A DNA stretch of 64,000 nucleotides from Paraburkholderia sprentiae WSM5005. GTDB lineage: Bacteria > Pseudomonadota > Gammaproteobacteria > Burkholderiales > Burkholderiaceae. Where the stretch lies: positions 1,612,001 through 1,676,000 of the forward strand of contig NZ_CP017562.2 of assembly GCF_001865575.2 (NCBI RefSeq), given 5' to 3'. Below the pieces are notes generated by a model. It was not told the origin of the DNA. It saw only the letters and a program-made list of their open reading frames with translations, and ran no database searches. Numbering within the stretch: position 1 is the first letter of the stretch; the number at the start of each line of letters is the position of its first letter. Positions 46,004-55,434 of this stretch are shown here, in pieces. The position numbers were made by a program, and so were the translations under genes.

Positions 46004-49000
46004 ATGAACCGCTTATCGAGCGCGCCGACGGCGCTGCAACCGCATTACGAGGTGGTCGTGATCGGGTCGGGTTACGGTGGCGGCGTCGCCGCGAGCCGCA
46101 TGGCGCGCGCGGCCCGTCGCGTGTGCGTGCTCGAGCGCGGGCGGGAATTCATGGCCGGAGAGTATCCGCGCACGCCCCTGCAAGGCGCCGGGCAGATCCA
46201 GTACAACATGGCCGAGGCGCAGATCGGTTCGCCGCTCGCGCTGCTCGAAGTGCACGTGAACGAGGACGTCAACGCGGTGGTGGGCTGCGGGCTCGGCGGC
46301 ACCTCGCTGATCAATGCGAACGTCGCGCTCGAGGCCGATCCGCGCCTGTGGGACGACCCGCGCTGGCCGGCCGCGCTGCGCGCGGACCGAGCCGGGCGCG
46401 ACGACGGCTATGCGCTCGCCCGGAAAATGCTGTCACCGTCGCCGGTGCCCGACGATTTCCCGCCGCTGCCGAAGCTGCGGGCGCTGGAAAAATCGGCGCA
46501 GGCGCTCGGCATGGCCGAGCGCTTCAGCCGTCCGCCGATCACGGTCACGTTCAAGGACGGCCCGAACGCGGCGGGCGTCGAGCAGCAGCGCTGCGTCGGT
46601 TGCGGCGATTGCAACTCGGGTTGCAACTACGACGCGAAGAACTCCACGCACATGAACTATCTGCCCGACGCGGTCGCCCACGGCGCGCAGATTTTCACCG
46701 GCACGGCCGTGCATTCGGTGCTGCGCGATCCCGACACCCAACAATGGAAGGTCAACTTCCAGCTCGTGAGGCTCGGCCGTGAAAGCTACGACGCGCCCGA
46801 TCTTTTCGTGCTGGCCGATATCGTCATCGTCGCGGCGGGCACGATCGGCTCGACCGCGCTGCTGCTGCGCTCGCGCAACGCGGGTTTGAGCACCTCGCAG
46901 ATGCTCGGCCAGCATTTCACCGGCAACGGCGACGTGCTCGCCTTCGCGTACAACACCGAGGACACGATCAACGGCGTCGGCTGGGGCGAGCACCAGCAAG
47001 GGCAGATTCCGCCAGTCGGGCCGACCATCACCGGTCTGATCGACAATCGCGCCGACGCGAACGACGTCAAGGAGGGCTATGTGATCGAGGAAGGCTCGCT
47101 GGCCGGCCCGGTGGGCGAAGCGCTCGTCGGCATGCTCGGCGCGGTTGCGCCGCTCGAAGGCGTGGATGCGGCCGGCCCACCGTCGCTGCTCGAGCGCATG
47201 GCTTACGACGCGCGCGCGATCGAGAGCCTGATTCGCGGCCCGTACCATGGCGCGCTCAACCATACCCAAAGCTACCTCGTGATGGCGCACGACGACGAGA
47301 GCGGCCGCGTCACGATCGGTGATAAAGGCCGCGCGCGCATCGAATGGAAAAACGCGGGACGCCAGCCGATCTTCCAGAGCATCGAGGACGTGCTGATCAA
47401 GGCGAGCGCGCCGCTCGGCGGCAAATATCTGCGCAACCCGATTTCGACGAAGATTGCCGGCCGGCGCACGGTGACCGTGCATCCGCTCGGCGGCTGCGGC
47501 ATGGGCGAGGACGCCGAACATGGCGTGGTCGATCATCTAGGCCGCGTATTCAACGGCACGGCCGGCGGCGCGGTGCACGACGGCCTCTATGTGATGGACG
47601 GCGCGGTGATGCCGATGTCGCTCGGCGTCAATCCGCTGCTGACCATCTCCGCGCTCGCCGAACGCAATTGCAAGCTGCTTGCCAAAGCGCACGACTGGTC
47701 GATCGATTACACGTCGCAGGGCACGGCCGCCGCGCCGCCCGCGCAGAAGATCGGCCTGCGCTTCACGGAGACGATGGTCGGCACCTATACGCCCAACGTG
47801 GCGGGACAAGCCGCGACGAGTCCGATCGAATTTACGCTGACGGTCGAATCCGACGATCTCGCCGATATGCTGGGCAACCCGGGGCATCTCGCGCGCACCG
47901 CCGGCACGCTGACGTGCCCCGCCCTCTCCGCGCAACCGCTGACGATCAGCGACGGCACGTTCAACCTGTTCGTCGTCGACGAGTCCGACGTCGACGAGCG
48001 CCACATGAACTACCGGATGACGCTCGACGCGTCCGAAGGCAACACCTGGTATCTGACCGGCAAGAAGATCATCACGCGCACATCGCCGATCAACCTGTGG
48101 GAGCAGACCAACACGCTGTATGCGCAGATCCGCGCGTCGGCGCGGGACGATGCGCCCATCGCCGGCACCGCGACGCTGATCATCACGCCGGAAAACTTCC
48201 TCAAGCAGCAGCGCACGCTTGAAGTCACGCACGCGCCCGATCTGAAGACGCGCCTCGAATGGACGCTGAAGTTCGGCAAGTTCTTCGCGGGCGTGCTGTT
48301 CAGCGAATACGGCGGTGTGGCCGCGCCGCTGCAGTTCTACGATCCGTCTACCCCACCGCGCGCGAAACGCACGCTGCGCGCGCCGGCGCCGCAGGTCACG
48401 TACTTCGACACGCCCGACCGCACCAAGCTCAAGCTCACGCGCTACGTCGATCCGGCCGCGGGCAAAGCCTCGAAGCCGATCCTGCTGATCCACGGCTCGG
48501 GCGTGTCGAGCCGCATCTTTTCGACCGATCTGACGCCGACCAATCTGGTCGAATATCTGTCCGCGTCGGGCTACGACGTGTGGCTCGTCGATCTGCGCGT
48601 CAGCATCGAACTACCGAGCGTGCTCGTGCCAACCGACGTCGACAAGATCGCTCGCGAGGACATTCCCGCCGCCGTCGCGAAGATTCGCGAGCTGACCGGC
48701 GCGCCGACGATCCAGGTGCTAGCCCATTGCATGGGCGGCCTAGCGCTCAGCATGTCGCTGCTGTATGGGCTCGACGGCGTGCGGTCAGCGGTGATGTCGC
48801 AGGTGTCCGCGCATCCGGTGCCGGGCACGCTGCAACGGATCAAGGCCGGCTTGCATATTCCCGACCTGATGCAGCATCTGCGCGTGCGCGATCTCACTGC
48901 CTATACACAGGAAGATTCGTGGCCCGCGAACCTGTTCGACGAAGCGCTGCGTCTGTATCCGCTCGATCACGGCGAGGGTTGCGGCAATCCGATCTGTCAT

Positions 49001-49420
49001 CGCGCGACGTTCCTGTATGGCCTGCTCTATGAGCACGACAAGCTGAACGAAACGCTGCATGCGAACCTGCAGGACCTGTTCGGCATTCATGACATGGCGG
49101 TGTTCCAGCATCTGGCCACGATGGTACGTGCGGGCAACGTTGTCGATGCACGTGGCGACGACGTGTATTTCACCGGCGCGAACGGCATGAGAGGACTCGA
49201 GGGTATGCGTCTGCCGATCGGCTTCATTCACGGCGAGAAGAACGAAACCTATCTGCCTGTGAGCACCGCGCGCACTTACGACCTGTTGCGCGAGCGCTTC
49301 CCCGACGAGCCGTACGAGCGGCATCTGATTCCGGGCTATGGGCATATCGATTGCATCTTCGGCAAGAACGCGGCGGCCGATGTTTATCCGCTGATCGTCG
49401 GCTATCTGAATGCGCATTGA
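46004..49420 (+). CDS. GMC oxidoreductase fused to an alpha/beta-hydrolase
   Basis: A 1138-residue two-enzyme protein. Residues 1-570 are an FAD-dependent GMC (cholesterol oxidase-like) domain: GSGYGGG at 21-27, GCGLGGTSLINANV, HPLGGCGMG near 490 and the FAD-tail VNPLLTISALAE. It contains C197-x2-C200-x2-C203-x3-C207, a spacing that suits a 4Fe-4S or zinc site. Residues about 790-1138 are an alpha/beta-hydrolase: LLIHGSGVSSRIF, nucleophile elbow LAHCMGG with Cys909 in place of Ser, catalytic His1114 in GYGHIDCIFG. A beta-rich domain lies between. CGAGGTG precedes ATG 46004. Likely oxidises a steroid or other hydrophobic alcohol and cleaves an ester or lactone product; substrate unknown. Confidence 0.85.
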   Translation: MNRLSSAPTALQPHYEVVVIGSGYGGGVAASRMARAARRVCVLERGREFMAGEYPRTPLQGAGQIQYNMAEAQIGSPLALLEVHVNEDVNAVVGCGLGGTSLINANVALEADPRLWDDPRWPAALRADRAGRDDGYALARKMLSPSPVPDDFPPLPKLRALEKSAQALGMAERFSRPPITVTFKDGPNAAGVEQQRCVGCGDCNSGCNYDAKNSTHMNYLPDAVAHGAQIFTGTAVHSVLRDPDTQQWKVNFQLVRLGRESYDAPDLFVLADIVIVAAGTIGSTALLLRSRNAGLSTSQMLGQHFTGNGDVLAFAYNTEDTINGVGWGEHQQGQIPPVGPTITGLIDNRADANDVKEGYVIEEGSLAGPVGEALVGMLGAVAPLEGVDAAGPPSLLERMAYDARAIESLIRGPYHGALNHTQSYLVMAHDDESGRVTIGDKGRARIEWKNAGRQPIFQSIEDVLIKASAPLGGKYLRNPISTKIAGRRTVTVHPLGGCGMGEDAEHGVVDHLGRVFNGTAGGAVHDGLYVMDGAVMPMSLGVNPLLTISALAERNCKLLAKAHDWSIDYTSQGTAAAPPAQKIGLRFTETMVGTYTPNVAGQAATSPIEFTLTVESDDLADMLGNPGHLARTAGTLTCPALSAQPLTISDGTFNLFVVDESDVDERHMNYRMTLDASEGNTWYLTGKKIITRTSPINLWEQTNTLYAQIRASARDDAPIAGTATLIITPENFLKQQRTLEVTHAPDLKTRLEWTLKFGKFFAGVLFSEYGGVAAPLQFYDPSTPPRAKRTLRAPAPQVTYFDTPDRTKLKLTRYVDPAAGKASKPILLIHGSGVSSRIFSTDLTPTNLVEYLSASGYDVWLVDLRVSIELPSVLVPTDVDKIAREDIPAAVAKIRELTGAPTIQVLAHCMGGLALSMSLLYGLDGVRSAVMSQVSAHPVPGTLQRIKAGLHIPDLMQHLRVRDLTAYTQEDSWPANLFDEALRLYPLDHGEGCGNPICHRATFLYGLLYEHDKLNETLHANLQDLFGIHDMAVFQHLATMVRAGNVVDARGDDVYFTGANGMRGLEGMRLPIGFIHGEKNETYLPVSTARTYDLLRERFPDEPYERHLIPGYGHIDCIFGKNAAADVYPLIVGYLNAH

Positions 49421-49506
49421 CGGCGGAGCATGGCCGATGCGCCATGCATTCGGACAATAAAGCCAAGCATAAAACAAGAGATTTTGATAGGAGCCGGCGT
49501 ATCGCA

Positions 49507-49629
49507 ATGGCCGATTATGAACTGCTTTACATCGGCGCAATGACGGCGATAGATCTGATCGTGGCGATCGTTATTTATCTGCTGATCGTGAAAACGTGGC
49601 GGACTTGCACGCGAGGGAGAAGTCGTTGA
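49507..49629 (+). CDS. Possible 40-residue single-pass membrane peptide
   Basis: MADYELLYIGAMTAIDLIV then a hydrophobic stretch and a basic end (TWRTCTRGRSR), a plausible inside-positive single helix. A GGAG lies 15 bp upstream of the start, slightly distant. No homologue recognised; it may be chance. Confidence 0.35.
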   Translation: MADYELLYIGAMTAIDLIVAIVIYLLIVKTWRTCTRGRSR

Positions 49630-49647
49630 TTTGCTTCTCATCGAAAT

Positions 49648-51084
49648 TCAGAACAGCTTGCCCGGATTCAAAATGCCGTGCGGATCGAGCGCACGCTTGA
49701 TCGCGGCCATCGCCGCAAGCTCGGCCGGTGAGCGCGAAATCGGCAGGAACTCGCGCTTAAGCGTTCCGATGCCATGTTCCGCCGACACCGACCCGCGCAA
49801 CGGTCCGAGCATCGCGTAGACAAACGCATAGACCGCGTGATGATCGACGCCCGGAATCGAATGACCATCGACAGTCAAATGCAGATTCGAATCGCCGATA
49901 TGCCCGAAAAAATACGATTGATTGCCGGGCCAGCGTTGATCGAGCGCCTCACGGCAACGCTCGACGAACGCGCCGATCTCGCCGATCGGCAGACTCACGT
50001 CGAAGTTGATCGGATCGAGCTTGAGCGGAAACTCCGCGGTGCATTCGCGGATCGCCCATAGCGCGCGCGCATCGGCGACCGACTGCGCGATCACCGCGTC
50101 GCGCAGCGCGCCCGCTTGCAGCGCATCGGTCAGCGCCTGGGCGAAGCGTTCGCCAGCGTCGTCGGCATCGAAGCCCGCGTGCTCGATCAATGCATAGAGC
50201 GGATGCGCGGCGTCGAACGGCGAGCGCGCGCCCGTCAGCTTCACGCCGAAGTCGTAGAAGTCCGGCCACATGATCTCGAACGCGCCGATATCGTTGCCGA
50301 AACGCGTCGCGAGACGGCGCAACAGGCTCACCGCGGCATCGTAATCGTCGAGCGCGACGAGCGCCGTATGGCGTGCGGCGCGGCGCGGATGCAGCCGCAG
50401 CACCGCACGCGTGATCACGCCGAGCGTGCCCTCGGAACCGATGAACCAGTGCTTCAGGTCGTAGCCCGTGTTGTTCTTGACCATCTTGCCGAGCGAACTG
50501 AGCACGTCGCCATTGGCGAGCACCACTTCGAGCCCGAGCACCTGGTCGCGCGCGGTGCCGGACTGGATCACGCGATTGCCGCCCGCGTTGGTCGCGAGAT
50601 TGCCGCCGATCTGGCACGAACCGCGCGCGCCGAGATCGAGCGCCAGTTCGAAACCGGCCGCTTCGGCAGCTTCCTGAGCGGTCTGCAACGTGGTGCCGGC
50701 ACGCACGGTCAGCGTGGCCGACGCGGTGTCGAGTTCTTCGACGCCAGCCAGCCGTTCGAGCGACAACGCAATATCGTTGGCACGCGCGATCGCGCCGCCC
50801 GCGAGCCCGGTCATACCGCCTTGCGGCACCACCGGCTGACGCGCGACGTCGCAGATCGCGAGCGCGCGCGACACTTCGTCGGTCGTGCGCGGCAACAGCA
50901 GCGCCGCTGGACGCGTCGGCTCGTGGCGCGTCCAGTCGGTCATCGCGTGCGCGCCGATCTGCTCGCCGACGCGCACCGCGTCGGCGCCGAGCGCGGCGCG
51001 CAAGGCCGCGAGCGTCGTGGCGAGCGGCGCGCTCGCGCTTGCGGTCGGTGTCGTCGTGTCGTCAGTGATGCTCTGCTCTGTCAT
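49648..51084 (-). CDS. FAD-linked 2-hydroxyacid dehydrogenase (GlcD/D-2-hydroxyglutarate dehydrogenase-like)
   Basis: A 478-residue flavoprotein of the vanillyl-alcohol oxidase superfamily. The FAD/PCMH region includes VVPQGGMTGLAGGA, LDLGARGSCQIGGNLATNAGG, and GSEGTLGVITRAVLRLHP. The C-terminal cap ends with the metal/substrate segment FFGHIGDSNLHL and SVSAEHGIGTLKREF, as in D-lactate and D-2-hydroxyglutarate dehydrogenases. Its ATG overlaps the stop of the oxygenase gene (ATGA), so the two are coupled. It probably oxidises a 2-hydroxyacid arising from that oxygenase reaction or from the imported compound. Confidence 0.88.
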   Translation of the reverse strand: MTEQSITDDTTTPTASASAPLATTLAALRAALGADAVRVGEQIGAHAMTDWTRHEPTRPAALLLPRTTDEVSRALAICDVARQPVVPQGGMTGLAGGAIARANDIALSLERLAGVEELDTASATLTVRAGTTLQTAQEAAEAAGFELALDLGARGSCQIGGNLATNAGGNRVIQSGTARDQVLGLEVVLANGDVLSSLGKMVKNNTGYDLKHWFIGSEGTLGVITRAVLRLHPRRAARHTALVALDDYDAAVSLLRRLATRFGNDIGAFEIMWPDFYDFGVKLTGARSPFDAAHPLYALIEHAGFDADDAGERFAQALTDALQAGALRDAVIAQSVADARALWAIRECTAEFPLKLDPINFDVSLPIGEIGAFVERCREALDQRWPGNQSYFFGHIGDSNLHLTVDGHSIPGVDHHAVYAFVYAMLGPLRGSVSAEHGIGTLKREFLPISRSPAELAAMAAIKRALDPHGILNPGKLF

Positions 51085-52070
51085 GCAGGGGTTCCTTGCT
51101 GTGCCGTAGCGGCGAGTTTCTTGCGGTAGCCCATCGAATCGTTGATACGGCCGAGGATATAGTCGCCCGCGGTAACCGGCTGATATCTGCTTTGCGCGTC
51201 GCTCGCGCCGAGTTCGCGCGGATCGACGAGCGCGCCGTAGGTCGGATCGTAGAACGTCGCGATCGAATAGCGCTCGTGCCCCGACGCATTGATCACGCGA
51301 TGCAGCGTCGAGCGAAAGCGGTCGTTGGTCCAGCGCGCGAGCAGATCGCCTACGTTGACGACGAAGCTGCCATCGACGGGCGGCGCCTCGATCCACGTGT
51401 CGGTGGCAATTTCGCGCACCTGTAGGCCGCCGACCTGATCCTGCCACAGCAAGGTGATGCAGCCGTAGTCGGTATGCGGCGCGACGCCGAACTGATCTGC
51501 ATCCGATTGCGGCGGCTGCGGCGGGTAATAGACCATCTGCGTGCGCTGCATGCGCTTGGTGTAGCGCGGCGCGAAGAAATTTGCTTCGATGCCGAGGCTC
51601 ACCGCGACCGCGCGCAGCAAATCGGCGCCGCATGCGCCGACCGCCTCGTAATAGTCATACAGCACCGGCCGCAACTCGGGCATGAAGTCCGGCCAGTTGT
51701 TCGGCCCGCGTAGTGCTTGCCCCGCCAGCACGTCGGGATCGTCTTCCGGCAATTCGAGGCCGATGCTGAAGAACTCTTTGTAATCGGGGCGCTTCGCCTG
51801 ATACATCGTCGCGTCGCCAAGCGCATTGAAGCCTCGATGCCGATGATTGACCGCCGCGCGGCGCTTGGTGTCGACCGGAAATGCGAAGAACCTGCGCGCG
51901 GCCTGCGCGGCGGCATCGATCGTCGCTTGGGGCACGCCGTGATTGACGATGTAGAAAAAACCGATCGTCGTGCACGCCTGATGAATCTCCTTCGCGACGC
52001 GTTGCAGCGCATGCGGATCGCCCGCGCGCACGCCGGCGAGATCGATGATCGGAATGCGGGTCACGGGCAT
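51081..52070 (-). CDS. 2-oxoglutarate/Fe(II)-dependent oxygenase (isopenicillin N synthase-like)
   Basis: A 329-residue cytosolic non-heme iron oxygenase. Iron ligands are H199 and D201 in VAPHTDYG and H257 in TLHRVINASG; the 2-oxoglutarate carboxylate is bound by R267 and S269 in HERYSIATF. The N-terminus IPIIDLAGV and TIGFFYIVNHGV are family hallmarks. It is first in a two-gene operon with the FAD dehydrogenase and divergent from an ABC transporter operon. Substrate unknown; a hydroxylation of an imported acidic or amino compound is the natural guess. Confidence 0.9.
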   Translation of the reverse strand: MPVTRIPIIDLAGVRAGDPHALQRVAKEIHQACTTIGFFYIVNHGVPQATIDAAAQAARRFFAFPVDTKRRAAVNHRHRGFNALGDATMYQAKRPDYKEFFSIGLELPEDDPDVLAGQALRGPNNWPDFMPELRPVLYDYYEAVGACGADLLRAVAVSLGIEANFFAPRYTKRMQRTQMVYYPPQPPQSDADQFGVAPHTDYGCITLLWQDQVGGLQVREIATDTWIEAPPVDGSFVVNVGDLLARWTNDRFRSTLHRVINASGHERYSIATFYDPTYGALVDPRELGASDAQSRYQPVTAGDYILGRINDSMGYRKKLAATAQQGTPA

Positions 52071-52100
52071 CGCGCTCTCCTTCGTGGATCACTATTGCAG

Positions 52101-52211
52101 TTGTATATACCGCCAAAAGCAGCGCCGCAAGTTGCAATGCGCACCTCGATATCAGGGCTTTTCTCTAGTCGCGCGAGCATTTATTTTTCGCTGGAAGCGC
52201 GGTATATACTG
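52101..52211. promoter_or_regulatory. Two GTATATAC sites for a HutC-type regulator
   Basis: The palindrome GTATATAC occurs at 52103-52110 and again at 52202-52209, in the promoter region shared by the oxygenase operon and the ABC operon. It equals the core of the known HutC consensus CTTGTATATACAAG. The regulator encoded at the end of the ABC operon is HutC-like, so these are its probable operators. Confidence 0.7.
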
Positions 52212-52277
52212 CCTTGTCCAGAACGAAGACTTCAACGCCACCGGCAACCCCACACCTATTCGCCCCCGGAGAACCCC

Positions 52278-53105
52278 ATGCGTATCCTTGCAGGCTGGAA
52301 ATGTCATCTGGTCATGCTGGCGCTGTGCGCGGCAAGCGTCACCGCGCAGGCCGAAGACCAACTCGCTAAAGTGAAGAAGGCCGGCGAACTGGTGGTCGGC
52401 ACCGAAATGCAGTTCGCGCCTTTCGACTTCCTCGAAAACGGGCAGCAGGCCGGCTTCAACAAAGACCTGTTCGCGGAGATCGGCAAGGACATCGGCGTGA
52501 AGGTGCGTTTCATCGATCTACCGTGGCCGAGTGTGCTGCCCGGTCTCGAAGCGGGCAAGTTCGATATGGTCGGCGGCCCGCTGACGGTCACGAAGGCGCG
52601 CATGGAACGCTATACGTACACGCTGCCCGTCGCCGATGCGACCGACGCGCTGCTCAAGCGCGCGAACGATGCGTCGATCAAGCAGTCGTCGGATATCGCG
52701 GGCAAGACGGTCGGCGCGGGCAAGGGCAGCGCGCAGCTCGATCAGTTGAAGGGCTACGCGGCCACGCTGCCGAAGCAGCCTGAAGTCCGCGAGTACGTCG
52801 ACAACAATCAGGCTTACGCGGACCTCGCGGCGGGCCGCATCGCCGCTGTGGCGAACTCGATGACCAACATCGCGTATGTCGCGAAGCAGCGTCCCGAGAT
52901 GTTCGCGGTCGTGCAGCCGCCGTTCGGTGCGAAGGTGTACTTTGCGTACGCATTGCGTAAGGACGCGGACAGCAAGCCGCTCGCCGACGCGTTCAACGCC
53001 GCGCTCGTGAAGATGCAGAAGGATGGCCGTCTCGCCGCGTTGCAGAAGAAGTGGTTCGGTGTCGCAATGGAAATGCCGACCACGCAGCCCACGCCGAATT
53101 ACTGA
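52278..53105 (+). CDS. ABC transporter substrate-binding protein (polar amino acid type)
   Basis: A 275-residue periplasmic receptor. Signal peptide (MLALCAASVTAQA, cleavage before EDQLA), then LVVGTEMQFAPFDFLENGQ, the hallmark of family 3 solute-binding proteins, VKVRFIDLPWPSVLPGLEAGKFDM and VGGPLTVTKARMERYTY. CGGAG precedes ATG 52278. First gene of the operon receptor - permease - permease - ATPase - regulator. Charge-binding Arg/Asp residues suggest an amino-acid-like or organic anion ligand. Confidence 0.9.
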   Translation: MRILAGWKCHLVMLALCAASVTAQAEDQLAKVKKAGELVVGTEMQFAPFDFLENGQQAGFNKDLFAEIGKDIGVKVRFIDLPWPSVLPGLEAGKFDMVGGPLTVTKARMERYTYTLPVADATDALLKRANDASIKQSSDIAGKTVGAGKGSAQLDQLKGYAATLPKQPEVREYVDNNQAYADLAAGRIAAVANSMTNIAYVAKQRPEMFAVVQPPFGAKVYFAYALRKDADSKPLADAFNAALVKMQKDGRLAALQKKWFGVAMEMPTTQPTPNY

Positions 53106-53191
53106 GCGTTTTTACGTGGGCGTCACGGGTTACGCGATGATTTCGTCATAGCGCAGCATGCGTCGCCCTCGCGTTCCACCGGCCGCGATCC

Positions 53192-53842
53192 ATGTTCAAC
53201 ACGACTGTCTTCGTTCAGGGTCTGCCGCTCCTGCTGCATGCGGCGCTCGCCACCGTCGGCATTTCGCTGACGGGGCTCGTGATCGGTTTCTTCGTCGGCA
53301 TCGGCGTGTGCACCGCGCGGCTGTCGCAGCATCGCGCCGCGCGTCTCGCGGGCGGTGCGTATCTGTTCTTCTTTCGCGGCGTGCCGATGCTCGTGCAGTT
53401 GCTGCTCGTGTACTACCTGCTGCCGTTCGCCGGCATCAACGTGTCGCCGATCGTCGCCGCGATCAGCGCGGTGTCGTTGTGCTCGGCCTCGTACATTGCC
53501 GAAATTCTGCGCGGCGGTTTTCTGAGCATTCCGCCCGGACATCTCGAAGCCGCGCGCATGCTGGGACTTTCCCCGTTCGATACGCTGCGCCGCATTCTGG
53601 TGCCGCAGGCGTTCCGTTTGACGCTGCCGTCGCTCGTCAATGAAATGGTGCTGCTGATCAAGGCTTCTTCGCTGATCTCGGTGGTCGGCGTCGCCGAATT
53701 GACGCGCACCGCGCAGAACCTCGCGGCGAGCACTTACCGGCCGCTCGAAGCGTATGTCGCGGCCGGACTCATCTACTTCGTGATCTGCGGTTCGCTCGCG
53801 CTGGTCGCGCATGCGGCCGAACACCGTTTGCAGCACGCCTGA
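53192..53842 (+). CDS. ABC transporter permease (HisM/GlnP type), first
   Basis: A 216-residue inner-membrane permease with about five helices. The EAA loop is GHLEAARMLGLSPFDTLRRI, contacting the ATPase; FRGVPMLVQLLLVYY and SASYIAEILRGGFLS are typical of polar amino acid permeases. It lies 86 bp after the receptor gene; one of two non-identical permeases forming a heterodimer. Confidence 0.9.
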   Translation: MFNTTVFVQGLPLLLHAALATVGISLTGLVIGFFVGIGVCTARLSQHRAARLAGGAYLFFFRGVPMLVQLLLVYYLLPFAGINVSPIVAAISAVSLCSASYIAEILRGGFLSIPPGHLEAARMLGLSPFDTLRRILVPQAFRLTLPSLVNEMVLLIKASSLISVVGVAELTRTAQNLAASTYRPLEAYVAAGLIYFVICGSLALVAHAAEHRLQHA

Positions 53843-53870
53843 GCGATCCCGAGCCTACCTTTACTGAGCC

Positions 53871-54533
53871 ATGCAAACGTTCGATCCGACCGTCATCACG
53901 CACAACCTGCAGCCGATCGCTGCCGGCCTCGCGACGACACTCGGCAGCTGGGTTGCGGGCGTCGCGATCGGTCTCCTGATCGGCTTCCTGATCGCGGTGC
54001 TGCAACTGTTCTGCGGACGCTGGCTGCGTGCGGCGCTGCGGGTCTATATCGAGCTGTTGCGCGGCACCCCGTTTCTCGTGCAACTGTTTCTGCTCTACTA
54101 CGGCGGCCCGTCGATCGGCCTCACGCTCGAACCGATGACGGCCGGCATCGTCGGTCTCGGCCTCTACGGCAGCGCGTATTTCGCCGAGGCGTTCCGCTCG
54201 GGCTTCCAGTCGGTACCGAAAGGCCATCTGGAAGCGGCGTCCTGTCTCGGGCTCACGCGCTGGCAGGCGATCGTGCGCATCCAGGTGCCGCAGATGCTGG
54301 TGCTGATCGTGCCCGCGCTGACCAATCTGATCATCGTGCTGAGCAAGGAAACCGCCGTGCTGTCGATCGTCACGGTGCCCGAATTGACCTTCGTGCTGAC
54401 CGGCATCGGCTCGGCCACCTTCGCTTTCGTCGAAACCCTGCTGGTGCTGTGCGTGTGCTACCTCGCGCTGGTCGAGCTGACCTCGCGCGCGGGCATGTGG
54501 GCCGAAGCCCGCCTCGCACGCTTCATGGCATGA
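53871..54533 (+). CDS. ABC transporter permease (HisM/GlnP type), second
   Basis: A 220-residue partner of the first permease. [19 protein letters not shown] and [19 protein letters not shown], then the EAA loop [41 protein letters not shown] near the end. Starts 28 bp after the first permease gene stop. Confidence 0.9.
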   Translation: MQTFDPTVITHNLQPIAAGLATTLGSWVAGVAIGLLIGFLIAVLQLFCGRWLRAALRVYIELLRGTPFLVQLFLLYYGGPSIGLTLEPMTAGIVGLGLYGSAYFAEAFRSGFQSVPKGHLEAASCLGLTRWQAIVRIQVPQMLVLIVPALTNLIIVLSKETAVLSIVTVPELTFVLTGIGSATFAFVETLLVLCVCYLALVELTSRAGMWAEARLARFMA

Positions 54534-54546
54534 TTCCGGGACATCT

Positions 54547-55434
54547 ATGAACGCCATCGCCGACATGTCTTCCTCCGCGCAATCCGCCGCGTCGTCCGCC
54601 AGCGCAACGGCGAACGCACCGAACGCCGCGCCGCTGATCGACGTGCGCGATCTGCGCAAACGCTTCGGCGATGTCGAGGTGCTGCGCGGCGTCGATCTCG
54701 AGATCGCGCGCTCCGAAGTGGTCTGCGTCATCGGGCCGTCGGGCTCGGGCAAGAGCACGTTGCTGCGCTGCCTCGCCGCGCTCGAAACCTACGATCACGG
54801 CGACGTGCGCATCGAAGGCGAACTGCTCGGCTATACCGAGCGCAACGGCAAACGCGTGCGCGCCTCGCAGGGCGAGATCAACCGCGTGCGCCGCAACGTC
54901 GGCATGGTGTTCCAGCAGTTCAATCTGTGGCCGCACATGAGCGCGCTCGGCAACGTGATGGAAGCGCTGCTGCGCGTGCGGCGCCTGTCGCACGACGAAG
55001 CGCGCCGCCGCGCGAATGCGATGCTCGAGACGGTCGGCCTCGCGCACAAGGGCGACGCGTATCCGGCGAAACTGTCGGGCGGTCAGCAGCAGCGCGTCGC
55101 GATTGCGCGCGCACTCGCCATGGAGCCGCACATCATGCTGTTCGACGAACCGACGTCGGCGCTCGATCCGGAGCTGGTCGGCGAAGTGCTGCAGGTGATG
55201 AAGCAGCTCGCGCGCGACGGCATGACGATGGCCGTGGTCACGCATGAAATGGGCTTTGCCGCGCAGGTCGCCGACAAGGTCGTGTTCATCGATCAAGGCC
55301 GCATCGGCGTGCAGGGCAAACCGCGCGATGTGTTTCACGATGCCTCGCAGCCGCGTCTGCGGCAGTTTCTGCAAAACTATTTCGACCGCAATGCGTTCTG
55401 GACACGCGGCCCCGACGACGCGAAGCCGCTATGA
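54547..55434 (+). CDS. ABC transporter ATPase (polar amino acid type)
   Basis: A 295-residue ATPase. Walker [10 protein letters not shown] at 63-71, Q-loop [12 protein letters not shown], signature [15 protein letters not shown], Walker [16 protein letters not shown]-loop VVTHEMGFA. An Ala-rich N-terminal extension of about 28 residues precedes the domain. It energises the two permeases just upstream. Its stop codon overlaps the start of the regulator gene (ATGA). Confidence 0.92.
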   Translation: MNAIADMSSSAQSAASSASATANAPNAAPLIDVRDLRKRFGDVEVLRGVDLEIARSEVVCVIGPSGSGKSTLLRCLAALETYDHGDVRIEGELLGYTERNGKRVRASQGEINRVRRNVGMVFQQFNLWPHMSALGNVMEALLRVRRLSHDEARRRANAMLETVGLAHKGDAYPAKLSGGQQQRVAIARALAMEPHIMLFDEPTSALDPELVGEVLQVMKQLARDGMTMAVVTHEMGFAAQVADKVVFIDQGRIGVQGKPRDVFHDASQPRLRQFLQNYFDRNAFWTRGPDDAKPL

